This document shows, piece after piece, positions 43,670-52,897 of a stretch of DNA of 64,000 nucleotides. Each line of letters opens with the position of its first letter. Positions within the stretch are counted from its first letter, which is position 1. Below the pieces are notes generated by a model, which saw nothing but the letters and a program-made list of their open reading frames with translations, was not told the origin of the DNA and did not search any database. The stretch comes from Shewanella salipaludis (GTDB taxonomy: Bacteria > Pseudomonadota > Gammaproteobacteria > Enterobacterales > Shewanellaceae). The translations under genes and the position numbers were made by a program. Where the stretch lies: positions 124,001 through 188,000 of the forward strand of contig NZ_JAAXYH010000006.1 of the NCBI RefSeq assembly GCF_012911865.1, read 5' to 3'.

Positions 43670-44548
43670 ATGAGAAAAGGCATTTTGTTGGCGGGAGGTA
43701 CGGGTAGCCGTTTATTCCCCATGACCCAAGTAGTGAGCAAGCAGCTGTTGCCTCTGTATGATAAGCCGATGATTTATTATCCCTTATCCACGCTGATGCA
43801 GGCCGGCGTCAGGGAGGTGCTGCTGATCTGCACCCCGAGCGATCTTGGGCTGTTTCGCGCCTTGCTCGGGGACGGTTCTAAGTGGGGCATGCAGTTGCAC
43901 TATGAAGTGCAGCCCAGACCCGAGGGACTGGCGCAGGCGCTGCTCATTGCCGAGGAATATCTGGACGGCGACGACAGCGTGTTGATCCTCGGCGATAACC
44001 TCTTCTATGGTCACGAGCTGCCGCAGATGCTCACACGCGTCGCCGCCAGCCAAGGCGGTGCCACTGTCTTCGGTTATCATGTGGCCAATCCCCGGGCCTA
44101 TGGGGTGCTGGGCTTCGATGCTGAGGGACGGGTCACCTCTATCACAGAGAAACCGCTCGCGCCCGCATCCCAATATGCCATGCCCGGGCTGTATTTCTTC
44201 GACGGCCGGGCCTCGTCTATCGCCAAAGGGGTTAAGCCGTCATTGCGGGGCGAGCTGGAAATCGTCGATGTGCTCAACCACTATCTTGCCGAGGGCTCTC
44301 TCGAGGTGGAAATCATGGGGCGGGGCACGGCTTGGCTCGACACAGGCACAGCGGATGCCATGGCGGAGGCGAGTCAATTCATTGCCGCCATAGAGAAACG
44401 TCAGGGGCTGAAGATCAATTGTCCGGAAGAGCAGGCCTATCGGCTCGGCTGGATAGATGCGGCACAGTTGCAGGCGTTGGCGCAGCCGCTATTGAAGAGT
44501 GGTTACGGTGAGTATCTGCTCAGTCTGTTAGACACTAAGGTATTTTAA
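43670..44548 (+). CDS. rfbA: Glucose-1-phosphate thymidylyltransferase RmlA
   Basis: 292 residues, the standard length. GGTGSRLFPMT with the following SKQLLPLYDKP is the catalytic signature, then YEVQPRPEGLAQAL, LILGDNLFYG, SITEKPLAPAS and LDTGTADAMAEAS. First step of dTDP-L-rhamnose synthesis: dTTP plus glucose-1-phosphate. Starts with ATG 43670 after CAGG; overlaps rfbC by one base at its stop (TAATG). Confidence 0.96.
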   Translation: MRKGILLAGGTGSRLFPMTQVVSKQLLPLYDKPMIYYPLSTLMQAGVREVLLICTPSDLGLFRALLGDGSKWGMQLHYEVQPRPEGLAQALLIAEEYLDGDDSVLILGDNLFYGHELPQMLTRVAASQGGATVFGYHVANPRAYGVLGFDAEGRVTSITEKPLAPASQYAMPGLYFFDGRASSIAKGVKPSLRGELEIVDVLNHYLAEGSLEVEIMGRGTAWLDTGTADAMAEASQFIAAIEKRQGLKINCPEEQAYRLGWIDAAQLQALAQPLLKSGYGEYLLSLLDTKVF

Positions 44549-45081
44549 TGCACTGTATCAGCACAGAAATTCCCGATGTTCTCCTATTTGAACCCCAAGT
44601 GTTTGGCGATGAGCGCGGTTTCTTCATGGAGACCTTTCGCGAGTCAGAGTTCAACGCCTGCTTCAAGGCCCATGGCCTGGAGGCCCCCAGGCTGGTGCAG
44701 GAGAACCACAGCCGCTCGATGAAAAATGTGCTGCGCGGCCTGCATTATCAGGCAACGAGGCCCCAGGGCAAGCTGGTGCGGGTCATCGCCGGTACTGTCT
44801 TCGATGTGGCGGTGGACATTCGGCCCGAGTCGCCAACCCATGGCCGCTGGGTCGGACGTGAGTTGTCCGCCGATAACCGCCTGCAGCTGTGGATCCCGCC
44901 GGGGTTCGCCCATGGCTTCTATGTGCTCAGCGATTCTGCCGAAGTGATCTATAAGTGCAGTGACTATTATGTTCCGCAAGATGAACATGTGCTCCCCTGG
45001 AACGACCCGAGGTTTGCTATCGCCTGGCCTCTGTCGGCAGCCCCTATCTTGTCCAGACGCGATACCCCAGCAGGCGATTAG
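44548..45081 (+). CDS. rfbC: dTDP-4-dehydrorhamnose 3,5-epimerase RmlC
   Basis: 177 residues. RmlC cupin features: VFGDERGFFMETFRE, QENHSRSMKNVLRGLHYQ, with the catalytic His in LRGLHYQ, DVAVDIRPESPTHG, and WIPPGFAHGFYVLSD. Third step of dTDP-L-rhamnose synthesis; with rfbB, rfbD and rfbA the set is complete. Its translation is probably coupled to rfbA through the TAATG overlap. Confidence 0.96.
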   Translation: MHCISTEIPDVLLFEPQVFGDERGFFMETFRESEFNACFKAHGLEAPRLVQENHSRSMKNVLRGLHYQATRPQGKLVRVIAGTVFDVAVDIRPESPTHGRWVGRELSADNRLQLWIPPGFAHGFYVLSDSAEVIYKCSDYYVPQDEHVLPWNDPRFAIAWPLSAAPILSRRDTPAGD

Positions 45082-45160
45082 TTTTGGCATGGACTTTTAT
45101 AGGTAGTAATATGCGGGCTTCTTCAGCTCAATTTGTCTCTTATTCTTGAAGCGTAAAGTG

Positions 45161-45176
45161 AAGTTGGGACCAACTT
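45161..45176. repeat. Inverted repeat upstream of ugd
   Basis: AAGTTGG-GA-CCAACTT, 7 bp on each side, about 50 bp before the ugd start. It could be an operator or an RNA hairpin; there is no T-run. Confidence 0.4.
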
Positions 45177-45224
45177 GGGCATCGAGGAATTACCACTTAG
45201 ATCATTATTCCTGTAAGGTTTTTT

Positions 45225-46391
45225 ATGAAAATTGCAGTTGCCGGTACCGGGTATGTTGGCTTGTCTAATGCAGTGCTGTTGGCGCAACATAATGAAGTCA
45301 TTGCGGTGGATATTCTTCAGAGCCGGGTCGATGCGGTCAATAACCGTCACTCGCCTATCGCCGATGCACAGATAGAAGAATATCTGGCCAGCCACGCATT
45401 GAATTTAAGTGCGACCCAGGACAAAGCTCTCGCCTATGGCAATGCCGACTATGTGATCATCGCCACCCCGACAGATTACGATCCCAGCACCAACTATTTC
45501 AATACCAGTTCGGTAGAAGCTGTGATCCAAGAGGTGATGGCCATCAATCCCAATGCTGTGATGGTGATCAAATCCACAGTGCCCGTGGGCTATACCCGGT
45601 CGATCAGAGCCAAGTTCAATTGCGACAACATTCTCTTCTCGCCCGAGTTCCTGCGCGAAGGCAAGGCCTTGTACGACAACCTGTACCCTTCACGCATCAT
45701 AGTGGGTGAGCGTTCCGAGCGGGCGCGGGTGTTTGCCGACCTGCTGAGCCAAGCCGCCATCAAACAGGACATTCCCGTGCTGTTCACCGACTCGACCGAG
45801 GCCGAGGCGGTGAAACTCTTCTCCAACACCTATCTGGCGATGCGGGTGGCCTATTTCAATGAGCTGGACAGCTATGCCGAGACCCATAACCTCGACAGTC
45901 GGCAGATCATCGAAGGGGTAGGGCTGGATCCCCGTATCGGCTCTCACTATAACAACCCCTCCTTCGGTTACGGTGGTTATTGCCTGCCCAAGGACACCAA
46001 GCAGTTGCGGGCCAACTATGCCGACGTGCCCAACAGCCTGATAGGGGCGATAGTCGATGCCAACACCACCCGCAAGGACTTCATCGCCGATGCCATCATC
46101 CGCAAGCATCCCAAGGTGGTGGGCATCTATCGATTGATCATGAAGTCGGGCTCGGACAACTTTCGCGCCTCATCCATCCAGGGGATTATGAAGCGCATCA
46201 AGGCCAAGGGCATAGAAGTGGTAGTGTTTGAGCCTGTGCTGACCGAGCCCGAGTTCTTCAACTCCAGGGTGATCACAGATCTCGACGAGTTCAAGGCAAT
46301 GGCGGATGTGATAGTGTCGAACCGCATGCTGGCAGAGCTCAACGATGTGGCCGACAAGGTCTATACCCGCGATCTGTTTGGATCAGATTAA
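45225..46391 (+). CDS. ugd: UDP-glucose 6-dehydrogenase
   Basis: 388 residues. [19 protein letters not shown] binds [39 protein letters not shown] and the catalytic Cys in [13 protein letters not shown] are visible. It oxidises UDP-glucose to UDP-glucuronate. AAGG lies before ATG 45225. It is followed 40 bases later by a UDP-glucuronate 4-epimerase gene, so the pair can make UDP-GlcA and UDP-GalA. No glycosyltransferase for either is seen in the window; they may serve core oligosaccharide or another locus. Confidence 0.95.
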   Translation: MKIAVAGTGYVGLSNAVLLAQHNEVIAVDILQSRVDAVNNRHSPIADAQIEEYLASHALNLSATQDKALAYGNADYVIIATPTDYDPSTNYFNTSSVEAVIQEVMAINPNAVMVIKSTVPVGYTRSIRAKFNCDNILFSPEFLREGKALYDNLYPSRIIVGERSERARVFADLLSQAAIKQDIPVLFTDSTEAEAVKLFSNTYLAMRVAYFNELDSYAETHNLDSRQIIEGVGLDPRIGSHYNNPSFGYGGYCLPKDTKQLRANYADVPNSLIGAIVDANTTRKDFIADAIIRKHPKVVGIYRLIMKSGSDNFRASSIQGIMKRIKAKGIEVVVFEPVLTEPEFFNSRVITDLDEFKAMADVIVSNRMLAELNDVADKVYTRDLFGSD

Positions 46392-46431
46392 GCCCCGGCT
46401 TTCCAAAATTATTTTTAAGGATTAGATTTTA

Positions 46432-47448
46432 ATGAAGCTGATGAAATATTTAGTCACAGGCGCGGCAGGATTTATCGGTGCCAGGGTCAGCGAGCGCCTG
46501 TGCGCCGCAGGTCATAGTGTCGTAGGTATAGATAATCTCAATGATTATTATGATGTTAACCTGAAACAGGCCAGGTTGGCCAGGCTGGCGTCCCAGGACA
46601 AGTTTCGCTTCATCGAGCTGGATCTGGCCGATCGCACCGGTATCGCCGAGTTATTCGCCGGCGAAGGTTTCACCCGGGTGATCCACCTCGGTGCCCAGGC
46701 CGGGGTGCGCTACTCGATAGACAATCCCTTGGCCTATGCCGACAGTAACCTCATAGGTCAGCTGACCATACTCGAAGGTTGCCGCCACCATAAGATAGAG
46801 CATCTGGTGTATGCCTCTTCCAGCTCTGTCTATGGCCTGAATCAGAAGATGCCATTCTCGACCGCCGACAGTGTCGATCATCCCATTTCCCTGTATGCGG
46901 CCACCAAGAAGGCCAACGAACTGATGGCCCATACCTACTCGCATCTGTATGGCTTGCCGACCACGGGGTTGAGATTCTTCACCGTCTATGGCCCCTGGGG
47001 CCGACCGGACATGGCGCCTATCAAGTTCGTCAGGGCGATCCTCAAGGGTGAGGCCATAGACGTGTACAACCATGGCAACCTGAGCCGTGACTTCACCTAT
47101 ATCGACGACATAGTCGAAGGCATCATGCGTATCCAGGATGCCGTGCCTGCGGCCGATGTCAACTGGACGGTCGAAACCGGCACCCCGGGCACCAGCTCGG
47201 CGCCCTATAAGGTGTTCAACATAGGCAACGGCAGTCCCGTGCCCCTGATGGACTTTATCGCCGCCATAGAAGCGGCGCTCGGCGTGGAGGCCATCAAGAA
47301 CATGTTGCCTATGCAGCCGGGCGACGTGCATGCCACCTGGGCCGATACCGAAGATCTGTTCAAGACTGTGGGTTACAAGCCGCAGATGGACATCAAGCAA
47401 GGGGTGCAGCAGTTCGTCGATTGGTATCGCGACTATTATTCCGTCTAA
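46432..47448 (+). CDS. UDP-glucuronate 4-epimerase
   Basis: 338 residues from ATG 46432, with AAGGA nine bases upstream; ATG 46441 is possible. Motifs: YLVTGAAGFIGARVSERL, IDNLNDYYDVNLKQARL, LGAQAGVRYSIDNP, ASSSSVYG and SLYAATKKANELMAH (YxxxK), then TVYGPWGRPDMAPIKF. The NDYYDVxLK and GRPDMA segments are typical of UDP-GlcA 4-epimerases of the LpsL/Cap1J/GAE group. It converts UDP-GlcA to UDP-GalA. It is the last gene of the polysaccharide locus and is followed by a strong terminator. Confidence 0.92.
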   Translation: MKLMKYLVTGAAGFIGARVSERLCAAGHSVVGIDNLNDYYDVNLKQARLARLASQDKFRFIELDLADRTGIAELFAGEGFTRVIHLGAQAGVRYSIDNPLAYADSNLIGQLTILEGCRHHKIEHLVYASSSSVYGLNQKMPFSTADSVDHPISLYAATKKANELMAHTYSHLYGLPTTGLRFFTVYGPWGRPDMAPIKFVRAILKGEAIDVYNHGNLSRDFTYIDDIVEGIMRIQDAVPAADVNWTVETGTPGTSSAPYKVFNIGNGSPVPLMDFIAAIEAALGVEAIKNMLPMQPGDVHATWADTEDLFKTVGYKPQMDIKQGVQQFVDWYRDYYSV

Positions 47449-47475
47449 ATTCCCGGTCACACAGAGTTAAACAAC

Positions 47476-47518
47476 AACCCCGCATCTCTTGGCAATAAGC
47501 AATGCGGGGTTATTTTTT
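47476..47518 (+). terminator. Intrinsic terminator closing the polysaccharide locus
   Basis: AACCCCGCAT (47476-47485) pairs perfectly with ATGCGGGGTT (47502-47511), followed by ATTTTTTA. It lies 28 bases after the epimerase stop. Confidence 0.88.
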
Positions 47519-47524
47519 ACTCGT

Positions 47525-47559
47525 CGGCTAACGGCTAACGGCTAACGGCTAACGGCTAA
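47525..47559. repeat. 7-bp tandem repeat CGGCTAA, five copies
   Basis: Five perfect copies of CGGCTAA. The array covers the 3' end of the patatin gene on the - strand: the first unit read on that strand already supplies the TAG stop, so copy number would not change the protein. Confidence 0.9.
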
Positions 47560-48760
47560 CTGTGGCGGTTGGTTTGTCTCTGACACACACTGAACCTCTG
47601 CCGCCTTCGATACCGAAGAAGGCTTTGATCTCATCTATTTGGCACATGGCATCCTGGTAGCCCAGCTCTATCAGTGTGCTGGTATAGGATTTTTCGAACA
47701 ACAGGTAGGAGACAATACTCGAGTCCGAGTGTTTATCTATGCCGATAAAGGCCAACAGGGTGCGGATCGCAAACGGCATATCGTCATAATAACGGGCGGC
47801 TATTTGGGTGAGATCTTCGCTCGGCTTGATGACCAAGGTTTCTATCGGTTTAAGCTCCAACTTGGTTTTGCCAGATTCAGGGATCAGGCTCAGGGTGTTG
47901 TTGATCCGCTCCAGCCGCTCCAGATCGCTGTTGAGGGTATCAGAGAAGATGGTATCCAATAGATGACCCGCAATGGTGGCCGTCTTGGGGTGATGGGCTT
48001 GGCGGGTAGGCAGCAGCCTGTTGGGGCTATCCAGGTTGATCACCATGAGCTTCTTGGCCCCCAAATGGATAGGGCTGGAGAGGGGCGCCAGCTGGTGGAC
48101 CGAGCCATCGCCATAGTAGCCCTGCTCGAGTTTAATCGACGGGAACACCAGCGGGATGGCCGAGCTGGCGAGCAAATGCTCCGTGTTGAGGCGCCTGCGC
48201 TCACCGCTGCGCCTGGCGCGGGTCCAGTTTTCGATATCACTGCTGGCCTGGAAAAAGGTCTCTGAGCGGGAGCGATCATAACAGGAGGTGTCTATGCTCA
48301 GGGCGGTGAGGGCACCGTGGGTGATATTCCTGTCTATGCGTTTGAAATCTATCAGTTGGTTCAGCAGGTGCCTCAAGGGGTCGTTGTCGAGCAGGCTGCC
48401 GGCATCCGTGTTGACAGCGTCATTTTGCAGCCCCCTCAAGGCCATCTTGCCGAGGTGACGCAGCACGCCGGGGATCGAGGCGCGGTAGACCTTGCGGGTC
48501 TCGATGTGACGCCAGACCCACTCGAGTTTACGCACCCCCAGATGAAAACAGGAGGCGTGAGTGGCGATGGAGGTGCCATTGATGGCCCCGGCCGAGGTGC
48601 CACAGATGATCTTGAAGGGAATACCGTGATTGCGGGGATAAAATTGTACCAGCGCTTTCAATACTCCCAATTGGTAGGCGGCTCTGGCGCCGCCGCCACC
48701 CAGTACCAGTGCGGTTGATGTTGGCAAAATAGGGCCCCAATTGCTTGATAGATAAATCAA
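47549..48760 (-). CDS. Patatin-like phospholipase
   Basis: 403 residues. Patatin landmarks: the oxyanion-hole loop LVLGGGGARAAYQLGVL, the nucleophile Ser in ICGTSAGAINGT (GxSxG) and the catalytic Asp in YYGDGSVHQLAPLS (DGS). A C-terminal region of about 130 residues (DTIFSDTLNSDLERL, PFAIRTLLAFIGID) is often found in proteobacterial relatives. No signal peptide is seen. Such enzymes hydrolyse acyl esters of membrane lipids; the physiological role is unknown. It faces the polysaccharide locus, with the shared terminator between them. Confidence 0.9.
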   Translation of the reverse strand: MIYLSSNWGPILPTSTALVLGGGGARAAYQLGVLKALVQFYPRNHGIPFKIICGTSAGAINGTSIATHASCFHLGVRKLEWVWRHIETRKVYRASIPGVLRHLGKMALRGLQNDAVNTDAGSLLDNDPLRHLLNQLIDFKRIDRNITHGALTALSIDTSCYDRSRSETFFQASSDIENWTRARRSGERRRLNTEHLLASSAIPLVFPSIKLEQGYYGDGSVHQLAPLSSPIHLGAKKLMVINLDSPNRLLPTRQAHHPKTATIAGHLLDTIFSDTLNSDLERLERINNTLSLIPESGKTKLELKPIETLVIKPSEDLTQIAARYYDDMPFAIRTLLAFIGIDKHSDSSIVSYLLFEKSYTSTLIELGYQDAMCQIDEIKAFFGIEGGRGSVCVRDKPTATVSR

Positions 48761-48849
48761 TTAAAGCCATTTAACACCCTAAAAAGCAATAGGACAGGCA
48801 AAATAAGCCACACTTGGCCACGGGGCGTCGGCGCAAACCGGCATTCGGG

Positions 48850-49683
48850 TTACTCCATAGGTTGCTCCAGCATAGTGAAGCAATGGGCCGAGGTCGGAAA
48901 ACTGCCTTGGCGTACCTCCATGGCAAATTGCGCACATGCCGTTGAGATCAACGGGCTCAGCTCGGCATAGCGTTTGACGAACCTGGGGCTATAGTCGCTG
49001 AACAGCCCCAAGATATCTTCGGTCACCAGTACCTGACCATCGCAGGCGGGTGACGCCCCTATGCCTATGACTGGGATGTTGACCGCCGCCGTTATTCTGG
49101 CGGCGGCCGGCTCAGAGATGGCCTCGACCAAGAGGGCGAAGGCGCCGTGCTGGGCGAAGGCCACTGCGACATCACGCAGCTGAGCCGTGCTCTCTGCCGT
49201 CCTGGCCTGGGCCTTGAAGCCGCCGAGCCGGTTCACATGCTGGGGTGTCAAGCCTATGTGGGCCATGACAGGGATGCCGCGCTCCACTAAAAACTGCGTG
49301 GTGGCCAGCATTTCGGCTCCCCCTTCGAGTTTGACGCCTTGGGCGCCGGTGCGACTCAACACCCGGCTGGCATTGCGGAAGGCCTGTTGTGGCGATTCTT
49401 GGTAACTGCCGAAGGGCATGTCGATGATGACGCAGGCGCGGTTTGCCCCTCTGACCACGGCCGCGCCATGGTTGATCATGGTCTCCAGACTGACCCCCAG
49501 GGTGGACGCCTGGCCGTAGGCGACCATGCCAACCGAGTCGCCGACTATGATGAGCTCGACATGGGGATCCACCAGGCTCGCCATGGAGCTGGTATAGGCG
49601 GTAAGTGAGACTATCTTGGTATTGCCTTTCATTTTTTGCAGAACCAATGGGGTGACTCTGTCGTTAGACACGTGCTGACTCAT
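48850..49683 (-). CDS. panB: 3-methyl-2-oxobutanoate hydroxymethyltransferase (PanB), orphan copy
   Basis: 277 residues. PanB features: LTAYTSSMASLVDPHVELI-IVGDSVGM, the Mg-binding and active-site segments LGVSLETMINHGAAV and IDMPFGSYQESP, GVKLEGGAEM and HIGLTPQHVNRLGG. It makes ketopantoate from ketoisovalerate with methylene-tetrahydrofolate in pantothenate synthesis. panC is not adjacent, and the sequence differs from the usual enteric-type PanB, so this may be a second copy with a specialised role. It is divergent from an AraC-family regulator gene, which could control it. Confidence 0.88.
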   Translation of the reverse strand: MSQHVSNDRVTPLVLQKMKGNTKIVSLTAYTSSMASLVDPHVELIIVGDSVGMVAYGQASTLGVSLETMINHGAAVVRGANRACVIIDMPFGSYQESPQQAFRNASRVLSRTGAQGVKLEGGAEMLATTQFLVERGIPVMAHIGLTPQHVNRLGGFKAQARTAESTAQLRDVAVAFAQHGAFALLVEAISEPAAARITAAVNIPVIGIGASPACDGQVLVTEDILGLFSDYSPRFVKRYAELSPLISTACAQFAMEVRQGSFPTSAHCFTMLEQPME

Positions 49684-49864
49684 AGGGAGGCTCCTCGATT
49701 AACCTGGATAATGAACCTGCATGCTAGCACTTGTCTGTTTGGCTTAGTCTCGCTAAATTGCCGTCTTATCTATAGAAATCGCCATCATGGTCATCATGAC
49801 CAGCTATGTTGGCGAGCCATTAGGCAAAGCACTTAGTTAGGTAAAGCATTGCGAGGTTCAGTTC

Positions 49865-50683
49865 ATGTCCGCTGCTCATATCCCCATCCCGCCCTCGACG
49901 CTGGCCGCCGCCGGGCTGAGCTTACCCATCATGCTGCTCAAACGCAGGTTGAACCACAATGAACGGGTGCAGAAGCATAGCCATGCCTGGGGCCAGCTTA
50001 TCTATGCCAGCAGGGGGCTGCTGACTGTGATAACGAATTCAGGGCGCTACATAGTACCGCCGGAGCAGGCGGTGTGGGTCGCGGCCCATACCCAACATGA
50101 AGTGATCGCCATGACGGATGCCAGCCTTACCAGCCTGTATCTGGATGAAGCCGAGAGTCTCGGCCTTAAAGACGAGGCCTGCGTGCTTGCCATCACGCCA
50201 CTGCTGAGCATGCTGCTGGCCGAGGCGAGCGTGAGAGTGGCCAATGACGACTGGCCTGGGCCGGGAGGACGCCTGCTGCGGGTCATCCGCGACTTGCTAT
50301 GTCAGGCCGAAGTGGTGGCCTTGAACCTGCCTTACCCCAGGGATCCCAGGTTGCTGCAGATCACCCGGACATTGCTGGCCGAGCCGGGCAATGACGCGAG
50401 TCTGGCGTTCTGGCAGCAACACGTTGGCGCCTCGTCCCGCACCCTGGCGCGGCTGTTCAAGGCGCAAACCGGGCTGAGTTTCAGTCAGTGGAAACAGAGA
50501 TTGAAGTTACAGCTGGCGGTGCAATTACTCGGGCGGGGTGAGTCGGTACTGGGCACGGCCCTGAGCCTGGGCTACGAGTCCAGCTCGGCATTTGGTTTCA
50601 TGTTCAAGCAACAGATGGGCATCAGCCCGAGCGAGTTTATTTCCGGGGGGCGGCGTCTTTGGCAACAGCCGCAGGCAGACTGA
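49865..50683 (+). CDS. AraC family transcriptional regulator
   Basis: 272 residues. The N-terminal cupin sensor (NERVQKHSHAWGQLIYASRG, IVPPEQAVWVAAHTQHEV) is followed by a C-terminal pair of helix-turn-helix motifs (LAFWQQHVGASSRTLARLF and the signature LGYESSSAFGFMFKQQMGIS-PSEF). The cupin half resembles YbfI/NimR-type regulators. Effector and targets are unknown. It is divergent from panB across a 180-bp gap. A perfect bidirectional terminator follows. Confidence 0.9.
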   Translation: MSAAHIPIPPSTLAAAGLSLPIMLLKRRLNHNERVQKHSHAWGQLIYASRGLLTVITNSGRYIVPPEQAVWVAAHTQHEVIAMTDASLTSLYLDEAESLGLKDEACVLAITPLLSMLLAEASVRVANDDWPGPGGRLLRVIRDLLCQAEVVALNLPYPRDPRLLQITRTLLAEPGNDASLAFWQQHVGASSRTLARLFKAQTGLSFSQWKQRLKLQLAVQLLGRGESVLGTALSLGYESSSAFGFMFKQQMGISPSEFISGGRRLWQQPQAD

Positions 50684-50700
50684 GGTTGTCGAGCCAGCAT

Positions 50701-50728
50701 AAAAAAACGCACCCCGGGGTGCGTTTTT
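50701..50728. terminator. Bidirectional intrinsic terminator, araC-type gene / proS
   Basis: CGCACCCC-GGGGTGCG is a perfect palindrome flanked by seven A on the left and five T on the right, so it can end both converging transcripts. Confidence 0.92.
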
Positions 50729-50785
50729 GTTTGGGTAGGTCGGCGCCAATCATTCGGCGCACGCCTGGGGCCCATAGCCTGAACT

Positions 50786-52501
50786 TCAGGCCTGAAGCTG
50801 GCCCTTGAGGAAGTCGATGAGCTGATCGAAGGGGATGTCCTGCTTCTCACCCGTGCGACGGTTCTTGTATTCGAACATGCCGGCATCTATGTTGCGATCA
50901 CCTATGACCACAGTGTGCGGAATGCCCAGCAGTTCCATGTCGGCAAACATCACTCCAGGGCGTTCCTTGCGATCGTCCAGCAGCACTTCGATACCGGCGG
51001 CGTTGAGATCTTGATACAGCTTCTCGGCGATATCCGTGACTCTATGGGATTTGTGCATGTTCATCGGCAGTATGCCGACGCTGAATGGCGCTATGGCTTC
51101 CGGCCAGATGATGCCGCGCTCGTCATTGTTCTGCTCGATCGCCGCTGCCACTATGCGGCTGACACCGACACCGTAACAGCCCATCAAGAGGACCTGTGAC
51201 TTGCCATTTTCGTCCAAGACAGTGGCGTTCATCGCCTCCGAGTAGTTGGTGCCCAACTGGAAGATATGACCCACTTCTATGCCGCGTGCCATGGCATAGG
51301 TGCCCAGGCCATCCGGTGTCGGCTCGCCTTCGACCACGTTGCGTATGTCGGCAGCCTGAGCCAGCGGCAGATCCCGCTCCCAGTTGATACCGAAATAATG
51401 CTTGTCATCGAGGTTGGCACCGGCACTGAAATCGCTCATGACGGCCACGCTGTGATCGATAATGATGGGCAGCTTAAGACCGACAGGGCCGAGTGAACCC
51501 GGGCCAGCACCTATGGCGTCGCGGATTTCGGCGTCGGAGGCAAACTCCAACGGTGAGGCGACCAGTTCCAGCTTGTCTGCCTTGATTTCGTTCAGCTCGT
51601 GATCGCCACGAACGATCAAGGCCACCAGTGGCGCGCCATCGCTGGCGCCTTTGACTATCAAGGTTTTGACCGTCTTGGTGATATCCAGACCAAATTGGTC
51701 GACCAATTCGGCTATGGTCTTGGCATTCGGGGTATCGACCAGGGTCATTTCCTGGGTTGCGGCGCCGCGGGCCTCGGTCGGCATGGGTGACTCGGCTTTC
51801 TCTATGTTGGCGGCATAATCGCTGCCGGTAGAGTAGGCGATAAGATCTTCACCGCTCTGGGCCAGTACATGGAATTCGTGTGACATGCTGCCGCCGATGG
51901 AGCCGGTATCGGCCAGCACGGGACGGAAGGCCAGTCCCATGCGTGACAGTATGTTGCTGTAGGCCTGGTGCATGGCGTGGTAGGTGTCATCCATGGTGCC
52001 CTGATCCAGATGGAAGGAGTAGGCGTCTTTCATCAGGAACTCACGGGCACGCATCACACCGAAACGTGGGCGGACTTCGTCACGGAATTTGGTCTGGATC
52101 TGATACAGGCTCAGAGGCAACTGCTTGTATGAGTTGACTTCTTTACGAATGATGTCTGTGATCACTTCTTCATGGGTCGGGCCCAGGACGAAGTCACGGT
52201 TGTGACGATCTTTGAAGCGCAGCAGCTCGGGGCCAAACTTTTCCCAACGACCCGTCTCAACCCAAAGATCCCCGGGTTGCACCATGGGCATCAAGATCTC
52301 TATGGCGCCGGCCTTGTTCATTTCTTCACGAACTATGGCCTCGACCTTACGCAGTACACGCAGGCCTGAGGGCAACCAGCTGTACAGGCCCGATGCGTTA
52401 CGGCGGATCATGCCGGCACGTAACATTAATTGGTGACTGACCACTTCTGCGTTGGCAGGGGTTTCTTTTTGTGTTGATAGCAGGTACTTGCTGACGCGCA
52501 T
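50786..52501 (-). CDS. proS: Prolyl-tRNA synthetase
   Basis: 571 residues, the bacterial class II type. Motifs: [20 protein letters not shown], motif 2 region [12 protein letters not shown] and [20 protein letters not shown], and motif 3 [14 protein letters not shown]. The insertion (editing) domain that removes mischarged Ala lies between, about residues 230-395 ([20 protein letters not shown]). The C-terminal anticodon-binding domain ends in [14 protein letters not shown]. Essential housekeeping gene. Confidence 0.97.
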   Translation of the reverse strand: MRVSKYLLSTQKETPANAEVVSHQLMLRAGMIRRNASGLYSWLPSGLRVLRKVEAIVREEMNKAGAIEILMPMVQPGDLWVETGRWEKFGPELLRFKDRHNRDFVLGPTHEEVITDIIRKEVNSYKQLPLSLYQIQTKFRDEVRPRFGVMRAREFLMKDAYSFHLDQGTMDDTYHAMHQAYSNILSRMGLAFRPVLADTGSIGGSMSHEFHVLAQSGEDLIAYSTGSDYAANIEKAESPMPTEARGAATQEMTLVDTPNAKTIAELVDQFGLDITKTVKTLIVKGASDGAPLVALIVRGDHELNEIKADKLELVASPLEFASDAEIRDAIGAGPGSLGPVGLKLPIIIDHSVAVMSDFSAGANLDDKHYFGINWERDLPLAQAADIRNVVEGEPTPDGLGTYAMARGIEVGHIFQLGTNYSEAMNATVLDENGKSQVLLMGCYGVGVSRIVAAAIEQNNDERGIIWPEAIAPFSVGILPMNMHKSHRVTDIAEKLYQDLNAAGIEVLLDDRKERPGVMFADMELLGIPHTVVIGDRNIDAGMFEYKNRRTGEKQDIPFDQLIDFLKGQLQA

Positions 52502-52837
52502 TACCGAAGTCCATATTTGAGTTGAATGGGCGTCATTTTATCACCTGCGGCTATGATGTCACCTACCAAGTACCAAATAAGTGCAGCAGATAAAGGCTGT
52601 TGCGCCGCTGGATGGGCTTTATCACGTCTGTGCTTATGGATGCGGGCAGCAACAGTTGTGCAATTGGGGCATCAGACGGGGGCTTTATCGCGCCTATCGC
52701 CTAGGATACGGGCGAGAACACTCGCGCCACTATGCATGGTGTGCAATTCAGGCATCAGACGGGGGCTTTATCGCGCCTGTCGCCTAGGATACGGGCGAGA
52801 ACACTCGTGCCACTATGCATGGTGTGTAATTCAGGCA
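52502..52837. other. Gene-free gap upstream of proS with tandem repeats
   Basis: 336 bp between proS and the acetyltransferase gene, both on the - strand. It is filled mostly by an 83-bp repeat array (52669-52834) and a decayed older copy before it (about 52586-52668). The proS promoter must lie near 52500-52600. No coding region is supported; frames through the repeats only give repeated peptides. Confidence 0.7.
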
Positions 52838-52897
52838 TCAGACAGGGGCTTTATCGCGCCTGTCGCCTATGATACGGGCGGGATTACCTGCCACTAT
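52669..52897. repeat. 83-bp tandem repeat derived from the 3' end of the acetyltransferase gene
   Basis: GCATCAGAC starts units at 52669, 52752 and 52835, exact 83-bp period. Units 1 and 2 are nearly identical. Unit 3 contains the real end of the acetyltransferase gene (stop at 52838) and matches up to about 52880, then loosely to 52897. Read on the - strand, units 1 and 2 each encode ARILGDRRDKAPV and a stop, copies of the gene's ARIIGDRRDKAPV ending. A more decayed fourth unit lies upstream at about 52586. Confidence 0.88.
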
